A stretch of DNA of 64,000 nt from Astropecten irregularis (Eukaryota; Echinodermata; Asteroidea; Paxillosida; Astropectinidae): contig OZ020258.1 in assembly GCA_963971285.1 (NCBI GenBank), positions 13,164,614-13,228,613 of the forward strand, in the 5' to 3' direction. Below the pieces are notes generated by a model that was not told the DNA's origin, searched no databases, and was given only the letters and a program-made list of their open reading frames with translations. Made by a program: the position numbers and the translations under genes. Positions 28,775 through 39,745 of this stretch are shown here, piece after piece. Within the stretch, counting starts at the first letter, position 1, and the number at the start of each line of letters is the position of its first letter.

Positions 28775-28870
28775 AGGGACAACATAGGGCTGGGCAGCTC
28801 AGTTGGTAAGAGCGCCGGTAAGGGTATTCCAAAGGTCGCTGGTTCGAATCCCGCTCTAGGCAATTTTTTT
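28775..28870 (+). mobile_element. tRNA-derived SINE, copy 2
   Basis: Same family, better B box (GGTTCGAATCCC), with an extra A in the D region (GGTAAGAGCG). Confidence 0.75.
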
Positions 28871-29887
28871 AGTTAACTTGTAACTTATAAAAAATGAGTA
28901 AATTGTTAATGAAAAAAAGGATTATCTATTTTTAAAAAATCATAAAACATTAATCGCATTGAAAGAAACTGCTTTCATATTTCTTTAAACGTTTATTGTG
29001 ACCAGCGACGCCATTTTGTTTCCAAGGAAACAGGTTACTATGGTCTTTGTTGCTGTGTTGGCATGCCAACAAACTCACTGATCCAAAGTCGTTTACTTTT
29101 CTAAACATATCCATTCAAAGAAATCCGCTGTGAACTCATAAACTGCGAGCGAGACCTCGACTAAAAAAATAATAATACGTTGGCCGGGTTCAGTGTACTT
29201 TCCGTGTTTTGGCTAGATTAGCATTTCAAAGGCCACTTGAGCAAGACGACTTCCCAAAGGAATCTTCTAATGAAACGGCCCCCATTATACCAGCCTTGAA
29301 AGAAAGAAAATAGGCTCCAGGCTCCGGGACTGGTCAAACTTTTTGGCACGCCACCAACGCAATCCCTCAAAAGTTTCTGACACCTCTAAGGTCACATATC
29401 AAATGAGTTCAGATTCGGCCAATCAGAGGGCAGATACGCACATGCACCAGGTGTTTATGTGAAATTGTTATGTACCTAGCCAGCCCAACGAACCTATACT
29501 TTGACAAAGAAACTTGATAAATGGAATGCTTCTATAATGACCCAATTACAATTGGGCTCCTTTTTTTTTTCTTTGACTCTTCTTTTTTCTTTCTTTCTTG
29601 TAAAAAGCTGACGAAGATAATTATACTTCGGGGAATGCTCTCTTGTCACTCACGACAAACAACTAAATTCCTGAGACTGAACTGATATGAATGATTCTAC
29701 ACAGCTTGCCCAGATAAGATCAATGCAGGTCTCATAAAAGATTAAGTGTCAAGAAACTGCTCATTGTCACGCGATGTTTAATTGGGATAAACCTTTTAAC
29801 AGGCTAACGTTGAGGTTGTGCACTTTTTGTCGCTGATGCTAAAGTTGAAATCAAACAATGCTAATAAGGTGTGATGACATTGCGTAT
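28871..29887. other. 5' flank of the P450 gene
   Basis: AT-rich, no exon or recognised repeat seen; includes T-rich runs at 29550-29600. Probably holds the P450 regulatory region (inference from position). Confidence 0.5.
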
Positions 29888-29894
29888 TATAAAA
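29888..29894 (+). promoter_or_regulatory. Possible TATA box of the P450 gene
   Basis: TATAAAA 83 bp before the start codon. Spacing allows a 5' UTR of about 55 nt. Confidence 0.5.
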
Positions 29895-29976
29895 TGACCG
29901 ACGAAGGCAAAAAGGTGATTAAATAAGCAAGTCGAGAGATCAGAGTTGAAGTGGACAGACAATTTTTTCTTTCAAG

Positions 29977-32900
29977 ATGATGACTGAAATTTTGATCTTC
30001 GTTGTAGTTTTCCTTATCTGTCGCCTACTGGGTGGATATCGGCGTGCCGGAACCAGCACCGCGCACAGGCGAAAACTACCGCCGTGCCCTCCCGGCCTTC
30101 CACTCTTGGGCAATTTCGCCGTGTTCTTGAGCGCCGATCCCCTGTACCTAGTGCTGCGAAATCTCGGCGAGATACACGGGGATGTCTTTCGACTCGGTGT
30201 GTGCGGGAAGGCCTTCCTGGTCCTGGGGAGCTCCCAGGCCATTCGCGAGGCCTTTGTCCGGCGCTCGGTGGACTTTGCCGGCCGGCCGTACATGTTCTCG
30301 GTCAGTTTACTGACCAGGGAAAACTGCGGCATCGCTTTCTCGGACTACGGACCGGCTTGGAAAATACACAGGAGAGATGCGGCATCAGCGCTGCGTTTGA
30401 GTTTGAAACGAGGAAAATCTTCCAGGTAGGAATTTAGCGTAATTACACGAAATTTGGAATCAGTAAAAAGTTCTTTTGAAATAGAGAAAGTGTGAAAATT
30501 CTAAAATATGATGCATGAAACCGAAGCTGGTCAACTCGTACGCCGACCAACTCGGCAAGCTTTTGTATGGCGTGTGTAGGCCTACTCCGAAAATATTGTT
30601 CGGCACTGATTTTTTTTTGGAAGATTAAAATTGGTTTCGTTTAAAGGTACTATAATACTTTGGTAGCATACCGAAAGAAAATCTTCACAGATAACTTACA
30701 GGGTATGAAGATGGTGATGGTAGTACCAAACATACCTTTAAATTATTGGTAATTGTGGACAAGCGGTTCCCAAAACTATAAAGGAAAGGACTCTAAAACT
30801 ATCAAGTTTTATGAAAGCCGAAAGCAACTTTGTATAGCTTCTGTTGTTCCAAAATGACATTTTTTTACTTTCAGCAAATTTTCCCAAGCCCTTAAAACCC
30901 CAGATTTTCTCAAATATTTCAGTGAAAAGGTAAAATTTTCTTACCTGCTTGTTGCTATAGTTTTGGGAACCACTTATCTTTTCATCTTTTAAAGATCAAA
31001 AATAAAAAAGAAAAGATTTAAAAAACATACTGTGGCCGTTTTTCATTGTTTTCTCAAAAAGTGGGCACCGTATAATACGGAGCTAAAATTTTCACAGATG
31101 ACGATACTACTGACTTCCTTGCTATTTTTGCACATGAATGTCAAGTTCTTTGACAAAAACAAAAGTATGATATAACCCTTAATGGCCACAAGTAGAGGTC
31201 ACAGTGGATGAAAATACAAATTGTAGTCCAATACTAATAATACCACTGGAACGATTGCAGTTTATCTAGTTTGTTAGATAATACTCTGATAAATTTGAAT
31301 ATTGCACATGTGTATGAGAACACCAGCGACGTAAATACTGCACTCACAATTGTGGAATAATTTTCGAACTACATGTATTAATATTTTGGGATATATTTTA
31401 AACCTCATTTTCCTTACATTCACGATGGTATTTCGCTTCATAATTAATCACCGAGAGTCACACATCTTCAATATTTTAGAAAAAAGTATTAATGCTTACC
31501 ACTTTGCTCAAATTTTGACAGTAGCAGTCCCGGTTGTTCCATCGCCGAAAACAACATCCTGAAGGAAGTGTCTCACGTTGTGTCAAACATGGCGGCCGTC
31601 AGCTGCAATCCCATAAATCCTAGCGAAACTTTGACGGTCGCTCTCATCAATACCGTCTGCAGTTTAACGTTTGGTCGGCGATATGGCCCACAGGACGCAG
31701 AAATGAAGGCGTTTATCACTGCCAACCACAAACTGAAGGAGATCTTCAAGCCAGGACATCCTTTGGACATCTTCCCTTTTTTGAAGGTTTGTCTTTATTT
31801 CTTTTCCTGCATTCAAAGTAAAAATAAAATTATTATTATTTATTTATTTGACCGTCAAAATAGATAAGGAAAAAGACAAGATCATTCGTCAGTTATAATG
31901 TTCAAGGTTCGGCTTTACTGCCGTTAAAAATTATGGCGCCCAGGGGCCAATTTCATAGAGATGCTTAGCACAAAAAATTGCTCAGCACATTAATGGCTTG
32001 CCCAATAAAACAACCTACCATCGAAAATTCCATTTGATATTCGTGGTCAGCGAACACCAGCCAAAGAACAATTGCAAGTGATACACAAAACATGGAAATT
32101 TGGTTGTTCGTACTGTTTTTATTAAGACAGAAATGTCATGCTTAGCAATCTTTTGTGCTAAGCAGCTCTATGAAATTGGCCCCTGGCCTAATGCTGAAAA
32201 TGCTCAAAAGTGAAAAACTAGGGATTTGACGTCAAAAACCGACATTGATCTTAGGATTTGTAAAATCCTCTACAAAATAGTCAATTCATTACATATTGAG
32301 TGCAAAATTCAGATAATTCACTCGCATTTCACTCACTTTACCGTGCAGATTTGGAACGGTTTTCTTTTTCCACGGAAATGGTAGACTCTTTTTATTTGGA
32401 GATCCAGCGATGGCGGCAGTGATATTTTGCTGAGTATTTGAATCATATTTTGAACTTGTTGCTTGTTAACCTTTTGATAAATTCCTGCGCAAAAGAGTCG
32501 TTGCAGTTGTATTTTAAATTAAAAAAATGAATTTAATGAACTCAGACCGTCATTACGCAGAGTCAACATTTTTCTTCAAAAAATCAAAACTCTTCTTTCA
32601 TAGATAATGTTAATGTTTGACATTGTTTTGCATGTACATTACATTTGTGGGCTGAACGGCAAAAATAATGCATTCTTCTTATTGAGGAACTTATGTTCTT
32701 ATACATGATAATTTCTTACTATCTTAGGCTATCTTTATAAAACTTCTTCCTATTTACTCATGCCATGTCAGAATTTCAATTTTCAAGTTTTAAAATAAAG
32801 TTTCCTAATTGTGACCACAAATCATTAAAAAAGAAATGAATTGGTTAAATTTGGCACAGTTGACCATTTGTAACTATCATGAAACTTAAAACGTTTCTCA

Positions 32901-35900
32901 CTCCCAGCCTAGGGTAAAGCAATTTTAAGTGCACAGGGTACGATTTGATTCCGATCCCGAAATGTGCGCACACAGTACACATATAAAGATGTACATTTAC
33001 CTCCTATAGGGAGAGAACAGAACTTCTTTTTTTAAATCAATGTTTTCAGTGACGTGAAAACCACAGATTCCCACAGCTCTGACCAACAACCTGGGGCCAA
33101 TTTCATAAAACTGTTAAGCACAAAAATTTGCTTAGCACAAATAAAACAAACCACCATTGAAAATTCCATTTGATGATTCATGGTCAGCGAACAACAGCCA
33201 AAGAACAATCACAAGTGATACACAACGAGTAGACATTTGGTTAGGTCTTTTATCAAGACAGAAATGTCATGCTTAGCAAATTTTTGTGCTTAACAGTTTT
33301 ATGAAATTGGCCCCAGTGCACTACAAGCTTCCCTACGGATCTTAAGTTGGTGTCGCACTGGGCCACTCGGCCACGGACCTTATTTTTCTGAGAAATATCT
33401 TTTGCTTTGTCCAAATGAATATTGATAAGAAAACACAAATGTGCAAGTAATAAACTGATGCAAACTATTCATCGGCCAAAATGATGACCTGAAATTATTT
33501 ATAAAATGCTTGGAGTTCAGTTTGGAGGGACTGGCGCGTTTCGATCCTAGAAGGATCTTTATCGAAGGCTAATCGACAAAGTAAAGAAGTAGGCCTAAAG
33601 AAACAAAAATGTATTAAGTAGAATTTGAATTTAGTAGTTAATCATATTCCCACAGTCTCCTGCTTCCAGCTTCTCACCAGATAACGGGACCATCTAGTTA
33701 TCTCCTCAAAAGCTCATTAAAGTTTCCATCAAGGTCTCACTTGCCTCCTCTCCAAATGATGTCTATTGTAACGGAGATCTAATTGTAGGTTAAATCCCAG
33801 TATGGGGTACTTATGATGAGGGGGTTGATGAGACTCTATTACCGCAGACAATTGATTTTGACGCCATTTGAATGTATACCTGGACGATTCATTGATCCAT
33901 ACCGATCGGTCTCTGGGGGCTTAGTAGTTCCCTCAACCCAGCACCTTTGTTAGACCTTATCTTGCTGTATTATTGGAATCATAAGCTAATTAAATCTTTC
34001 CTTTCAAATGCATATAATTGCTTTGGTTGGCCCTATCATTGGTACACGCCAAAACATCTCAGTTGATTCGCTTTCAAAAGGACGGGCTATGGTATTTATG
34101 AAAAATAAGCGCTAATTATCGTCGGTTAAAAGGAAGTTGGAAAGTTGGTGAAGACTCTACAATATATATTGTTTAGAAAATGATTCGAAGAAACAAAACG
34201 CAGTGTATAAGAGGAAAATGAGTTCTGTTTTGCTTTTAGCATTATTATGGAGTCTCGGGTTTAAAACTCTCCTTTTTTTCTTCTTTGAAATAAAAAGCCT
34301 AAAACAAAATAAAATATAGTCCGACAACAAATTAATTTTTCTTCAGTTGCCTGATGAGGGCTATAGCAGTTCCAGCAGTCGAAACGTCGCTACCAGCAAC
34401 ACAACATCGCGTGACTTTGATTACCCCTTTTTCCTTATCTGTACCTACCGCGATGAATAACCCCTTTCCTTTCTAACAAATTAACAATTCACATCCCCAA
34501 TTATAAAAACATTTAAACCCGCCTACTTATTTCATTAGAGCTTAATTTTCTTTGTTTATGAAATTAAACAGCTAATTATGTACCAAATAGGCCTGTGTTT
34601 CTCTGTGATACAATCAAACTCAGAGCAATTTACGAAAAATGCCCATGAGCGGATGACGTCAGCTAGGGTAGGCCTCGGCCGAAGTGCAGCTCACCCAAAA
34701 GGGCGACCACCCCAAACTGGTTTATCCAAGGCCTTGCCCCACGCAAGCCATCCTTTTGCCATCGCATTCCCCACAAAATAAAGATAACTTCAAAAGAGGG
34801 TCATTATAGAGGGCTTTTGTGCCAGCTCTATAATCCTGGGCACCCGTTTTCTGAGGAGAGATCATCAGCTTTGTTTGTCCCAGATCAAACACTGTTATTG
34901 TCAAGCCAGCCACCGGTATACTGTAACAGTATACGGCCATGTCAATGTACTTTGGGAAAAGTTCACCGGCCTTGGATATAGGTGTTTGGTGCAACAAGTT
35001 TTAGCCGGTGGCGGTTGCACACACGGGGTTATGTCCCCCTGGTCGGAGCGAATAGCCCTCGGTAAGGCCAGGGTGTTCTGTTCCACCATAGAGCTACAAA
35101 CAGCTCTATGGTGGAACAGAACAGTTCGGCCTTACCCTTTGGTGGACCAGTATGCCTCACATCTCAGCAGACTGAGGCATCTGAACCCCGTCCTCCAAGA
35201 TGGGGAGACGAGACTCTGGCATGAAAGACGACACATGACCAATGAAAACCCATTGATAAGTCTACCCTAGTATGTGCAGAAATTGAGGAATTTGATGGAC
35301 TTCGGCAGCAACGGCAATGGGATCCAACTGAAGGCACTCTGTGGGCGTTTACGAAATTGAGACTTAAGTTGGGCTCAGGCTCCAGCTATGGCATCCATGC
35401 TGCAAATATAGGTTGTGGCTTTTCATTGAAGCTGAAGCTCTGTTAAGTTCCTTTTCAAACTAGAGAATCTACCTCCGAACCGCAGCCAAAAGCCTCTATG
35501 TTGATACCCGTTATTTTAGAATGGATTCACGAAATGAAGCCGGAGCCTGAAACGAAGCCCGAGCCTCTGTTTCGCAAACGCCCTTATACTTTACATATGG
35601 CTTCGTTGGGGCCCATTTTGGCTCAAGTCCCTAAGAAAGTATCATACTGTTTTTTGCTGCTCCTGCTAGAGTAGTGGATTTGAGACGGATAGATTCAGGC
35701 TGACACCTTTTAAATACAAGTAATAAACTGCTGCAAACTGCTCATCAGCCAAAATGACCTGAAATAATATCAAATGCTTAAAGTTAGGAGGGCCTGGTGC
35801 GTTTCGATCCTAGCAGGATCTTTCTCAAAGGCTAAATGACAAACTACACGAACATGCAAATGAAAGAAGTATACATAAAGTTAACCTTTTAAATAAGACA

Positions 35901-38900
35901 GGGGTTATGGTTTACTGTGCATGTTTCAGCTGTTGTGCAAGCGAATTCGATGCGTAGGGCCTACTTCCTTCCTCCATGGTATAAGTCAACGGGTACATGA
36001 AGTCTGTTCTTGAAAAACTGCGAATCTTTTGGTAAAACCAAGAACGAAAAGAAATCTTACGCCAGTTCAGTTAGCAGGGAAAAGGGTTGAGATGTCATGC
36101 ATGCGCAGCAAATTTTGTTTTTAAGTTTCTCCGCGGCGCACGTGATCACGACGGACGTAAGGGAGTTGGAATTGTCGAGGGTCCAAGTTTGTTGCAGTGT
36201 TGTTGCTGTTGTTGCTGATGTTGCTGCTGCTGCTGTTGTTGTTGTTGCTGTAGTTGTTGCAGTTGTTGTTGTAGTTGGTGGTTTTATTGTTATTGTAGGA
36301 GACTTGTTCGCAAATAAAAGTAGGCATATAGTTACATGCTAACCACACTGAGGCGCGGAACGCGTTAAAGCGTTTTGAATGCCCATTTTAACGGGAAAAT
36401 ATCTTAATCTATCTTTGCAACAACTACAGATATTCCCCTCAAAACGCATGCGCACCATTGAGGAGATCGTCACATCACGTGACGCCATTCTACGCGCCCA
36501 GTACAAAGAGCACGTGGCTACATTTCGACCTGACAACATCCGGGACATCACCGATGCGTTTCTGAAGTCAATGAAGGACATCAATGGAAATGAGGGCGTC
36601 TCTGGTGACGTCACCATGACGGAGGACCAAGTGGTTATGTCCATGTGGGAGATTTTCGCCGGAGGGTTCGAATCCAGCTTCCAGACTCTTCGATGGGCGT
36701 TGGCCTACTTGCTCCATTATCCGGAGGTAAGGCTGCACTAAATGACCCCATAACAATACCCGTACTGTACTCACGAGGTCGCCGGTTCGAATCCCTCTCC
36801 AGTCAATTTTTCTTTGTTCAGTTTTCAATTACTTCAAATTCAGTCAGTTTCCCTTGTTGTTATTCAGTCACTGGTTCGAATCCCGCTCCAGTCAATTTGT
36901 TCTTTACTCACTTTTCAAAGTCTTTCGAATCTCTCTTTCCCGTCAGAAGTCAAAGGCCGTGTCTCAAATCATACATGGCTACGGCCACAAATTACACACG
37001 CACCTATGGCAGCCACTAGCCAGTGACTGCAGCCGTTTCCATAGACTTTTGCGTTATTTGCAGTCGCAGCCAGAGATTTGGGATACGGCCTTAGTCTCGA
37101 TTTTCCCGCCAATGGCAATTTGAGTTCCCAAAGTAAGAACACCTTTGAGTGCACTAAAACCACGGACGTCATATACAAAAATCTGGACTCGCAATACTTC
37201 CTATAAGCCCACATAGTTCACTGAAACCACAAGTCGCAACTTCAAAACGAGGCACTTCTACGCATGCGCACTTTTCGAAGTGTAAGCCCGTCCATTGTCG
37301 AAGACAATACACGTGTTTACACTTCTGCGGTTTTTATCGCGACTTCGAAACGAGGCACTATCACGCATGCGCACTTTTGGAAGTGTAAACCCGTGTATGC
37401 AAAGACGCACTCACCGTTGTTAGTTAAATCTGTCTGGCAACTATATACCGCATTATATCTGGCGCGGTAAGGTGGCCGCTAGTGGCTTCAGTTGATACAA
37501 AAGCGTTGCAAGTCCAGATTTTGTATGACGTCCGTGACTAAAACCTCCATGTGAGCTATCTACACACATTGTCACTATGGATTACTCGTTTCCAATCACA
37601 GGTTCAGAAGAGATTACAAGACGAAATCGACAACAATGTTCCTGAGGGCTTGCCGACATGGGGTGATCGTTCCAGGCTACCGTACCTCGAAGCTACCGTG
37701 CTGGAGGCCCTACGTCACAGCTCGTTCTCGTCGCTGAATGGTCCTCATGTAACCACGTGTGATACCAAGTAATTATTCATCCATTCGGTAACTTTTGACC
37801 AATTAAGACTGTAGGCCTATATCACGTGACATGTGTATCTCTTTTGTGAATATGGGGCGGCTCTGAAAAGAGCCGGTGTGGCGGTCTCAGCTGACTCCCC
37901 GTCCCAGCTGTCCCCCTTACTAAATATAGTACCAATACGTCATGCTATCTCTGCGCACAACAACGGTAAAGTCGTCCGTTTAAGTGGCGTACTGAGCTGT
38001 GCATTCCATGCTTCACAACACAACAGGTGTTTTCCTTCTTTTGAAGGCCACGCATTGCTTCTGTGATTTATTACAAAATACTAAAGGAAAGGAATGGACA
38101 CGCTACAAAAACACTGAACCAGGGGTTTTAACGTAAAGACATGGAGGTCAAGGAAATTAGGGGAGGGGTGAATAAGGGAAGAAACAGAAAGAAGGGGAGA
38201 TAATACAGGGATGGGGAAAGAAATGGGGGTTTGGTTTAATAGTTCGAGGTCAAAAGGTTGAAAGCTGACAGATGGACAAACAGGACTTGGGTAGACATAC
38301 ATGTAAACCCATCATAGGATGTAGGACAAAGTGCTATTTGCCTTAAATTGGACCTGTACGTAGACCATTATATAAATTGACGAATATTCGCCAGAGAATG
38401 CTCACTCTACGTATCCAACAGAATACTTCATTAAAGTACATGTAATTATTGAATTAATAACATCAACTAATCTCTCGCTATATGAGGCACTGTACCGTGC
38501 GATAGTTACCGTAGTCATGGGGGGACATCTCAGCAAGGGAGACCAAGGAGACCGTGCACGTGTCGGGCTGAACTGTCCCCCTACGTCAGGGGAGACAGCT
38601 GAGACGGGGAGTCAGCTGAGACCGCCACACCGGTTTACTCGGCGTTCTGGCCAGTATGCTCTGGCTGTGTTCAGTAGAATGCATAAAGCAAAGTGTACAC
38701 TACACAACATTTTCGTTAACAATCTCGGCAACATGTTGCCCAGGTACCTTGTTGCTGAAAATGTTGTCAATGTACACAGAGCAAAACGAGTTGGGTAACA
38801 TGTCCCAGCAACATCTTGGTAACTTGTTGGCCAAATGTTGCTAGTGTAAACAGTGTTACCCAGGTGTGTTGCCCTTACTGGGCAATGGTGTTACCGAAAA

Positions 38901-39525
38901 TGTCACTGAAATTGTTGACAGTGTACACTCTGCTTACCTAGTAACAAACTCACACAAATACCAAGGAGCCAAATTGTTAGTTTCATGGTTAACTTTGGGA
39001 CGACATTTCCGTTTTTATTTACAGGCTGAAGGACTTCGATGTTCCTAAGGGTACAACAGTTCTCTGTAATCTGTGGTGGGTTCACCATGATCCGAAAAAC
39101 TGGAAGGAGCCAAATAATTTCAGACCCGGTATGTATATGCATGCAGAGTAGGCCCACCCTTTAGGAAAATTGCCGAACTGCAAATGTTTTAGCACAGAAC
39201 CAGGCTTTATTTAATTAAACTTCTCATAAATTGTCGATTTTTCTCCTCAGAGCATTTCTTGGATGACAATGGCCGCGTGTCCATCCCCAAACACTTCTTG
39301 GCGTTCTCGGTCGGGCCCCGGTTCTGCCTCGGCCAGCAACTGGCAACCATGACGCTGTTCCTGTATCTGGGGGGTTTCCTGAAGCACTTCACGCTGGAGT
39401 GCCCTCCGGGAGAGAAACCGCCGGTGTTGGAAGTCGACAGCGCGGACCCGATCAGAACGATTGGGGCATACAGGATCGTGTTCAGAAAGCGGCAGGGTTG
39501 TGATTCCGAGTGTCTTCGAGCGTGA
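29977..39525 (+). CDS. Cytochrome P450, CYP1-like (CYP2 clan), six exons
   Basis: Microsomal haem monooxygenase. Exons 29977-30425, 31522-31786, 36430-36726, 37602-37768, 39025-39128 and 39251-39525 join in frame across GT-AG introns to 518 codons plus stop, the normal size. Seen: N-terminal hydrophobic anchor (4-19), proline-rich hinge (33-46, CPPGLPLLGN), C-helix WKIHR (128-132), I-helix AGGFESS (315-321), K-helix ExxR (E372, R375), FRPEHF, and the haem loop FSVGPRFCLG with the ligand Cys453. CYP1 proteins also have a Ser-rich stretch where this one has SSSSS (family knowledge). Odd: the I-helix acid-alcohol pair is Glu-Ser rather than the common Asp-Thr. The start is the first of two adjacent ATG codons after a TATA box. 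Introns hold at least six small transposons. Substrate unknown; another CYP2-clan family remains possible. Confidence 0.9.
30642..31182. mobile_element. MITE with GGTAGTATCATAC termini, old copy
   Basis: Degenerate member of the 5901-6264 family in P450 intron 1, about 540 bp, with an extra internal terminus-like segment near 30718-30740. Confidence 0.7.
31941..32185. mobile_element. MITE with GGGGCCAATTTCAT termini, copy 1
   Basis: Ends CAGGGGCCAATTTCATAGAG and CTCTATGAAATTGGCCCCTG are inverted repeats; inner GCTTAGCA motifs also mirror. P450 intron 2. Others: 33091-33316, 42546-42793, halves at 57987-58110 and 59739-59865, pieces at 49366 and 55667. Confidence 0.85.
33091..33316. mobile_element. 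MITE with GGGGCCAATTTCAT termini, copy 2
   Basis: Ends CTGGGGCCAATTTCATAAAA and TTTTATGAAATTGGCCCCAG; the arms extend about 30 bp. Same intron as copy 1. Confidence 0.85.
33440..33600. repeat. Dispersed repeat with GATCCTAG-AGGATC core
   Basis: Starts with CAAGTAATAAACTG and runs to a palindrome-like core with TTTCGATCCTAG. Relatives at 35715-35880, 51281-51365, 52436-52500 (inverted) and 58935-59015. Confidence 0.65.
34895..35136. repeat. Inverted-repeat segment with perfect hairpin
   Basis: Two palindromes in P450 intron 2: GTATACTGT and ACAGTATAC around 34917-34935, and a 20-bp perfect stem (35076-35095 with 35102-35121, six-base loop) whose outer arms GGTAAGGCC (35061) and GGCCTTACC (35128) also pair. 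Confidence 0.85.
35342..35584. mobile_element. GGAGCC-rich inverted-repeat element, copy C
   Basis: Ends GGGCGTTTACGAAA and TTTCGCAAACGCCC show the family termini clearly. Confidence 0.85.
35715..35880. repeat. Dispersed repeat with GATCCTAG core, copy 2
   Basis: Parallels 33440-33600: AGTAATAAACTGCTGCAAAC, then GGAGGGCCTGGTGCG and TTTCGATCCTAGCAGGATC. Confidence 0.65.
36192..36296 (+). repeat. GTT/GCT trinucleotide microsatellite
   Basis: Imperfect run of GTT, GCT and GAT triplets in P450 intron 2, ending about 130 bp before exon 3. Confidence 0.9.
36954..37091. mobile_element. Short MITE, AGGCCGTGTCTCAAATC ends
   Basis: 138 bp with ends AGGCCGTGTCTCAAATC and GATTTGGGATACGGCCT; P450 intron 3. 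Confidence 0.75.
37152..37545. mobile_element. MITE with ACGGACGTCATA termini
   Basis: Long imperfect inverted arms (CACGGACGTCAT at 37161, ATGACGTCCGTG at 37525) about 365 bp apart; a repeated CGCATGCGCACTTTT motif inside. It ends about 55 bp before exon 4. Confidence 0.75.
37873..38634. mobile_element. 760-bp element with 47-bp inverted ends
   Basis: Arms 37873-37919 and 38588-38634 are nearly perfect reverse complements (CCGGTGTGGCGGTCTCAGCT and mirror). P450 intron 4. The interior shows no transposase. Confidence 0.8.
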
Positions 39526-39597
39526 AGTAGAATACATAAGTTATATACAAACTTTGTCAAAGACTGCAACCAAGTTGAGTTTCCTTTTGCAGCTTCA

Positions 39598-39745
39598 TCT
39601 GGGGTCGACATGTGATCGATCGTAACTCGAGTTACGAAGGATAACCCATCGTAGGGGACCCATCCCACGTATGACTTCAATGCATCAAAAGTCCTACGAT
39701 TGATAAAAAGTTTATATACGAAGAGTTTGGTGGAATCGACCCCAG
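39598..39745. mobile_element. MITE with GGTCGATTTCAC-type termini, copy 1
   Basis: About 148 bp starting 70 bp after the P450 stop codon, so it may lie in the 3' UTR. Core CGTAACTCGAGTTACGAAGG. Others: 43798-43948, 44461-45097 (split by a second element) and 57755-57905. Confidence 0.8.

Noticed and set aside
30084..30437. A second protein in another frame of P450 exon 1
   Set aside because: Shadow frame; the frame from 29977 has the P450 motifs and joins exon 2 in phase.
34875..35270. 131-codon frame in P450 intron 2
   Set aside because: It crosses the perfect hairpin and has no known domain.
36097..36348. Val/Ala-rich and Asn-rich frames
   Set aside because: Products of the trinucleotide microsatellite read on each strand.
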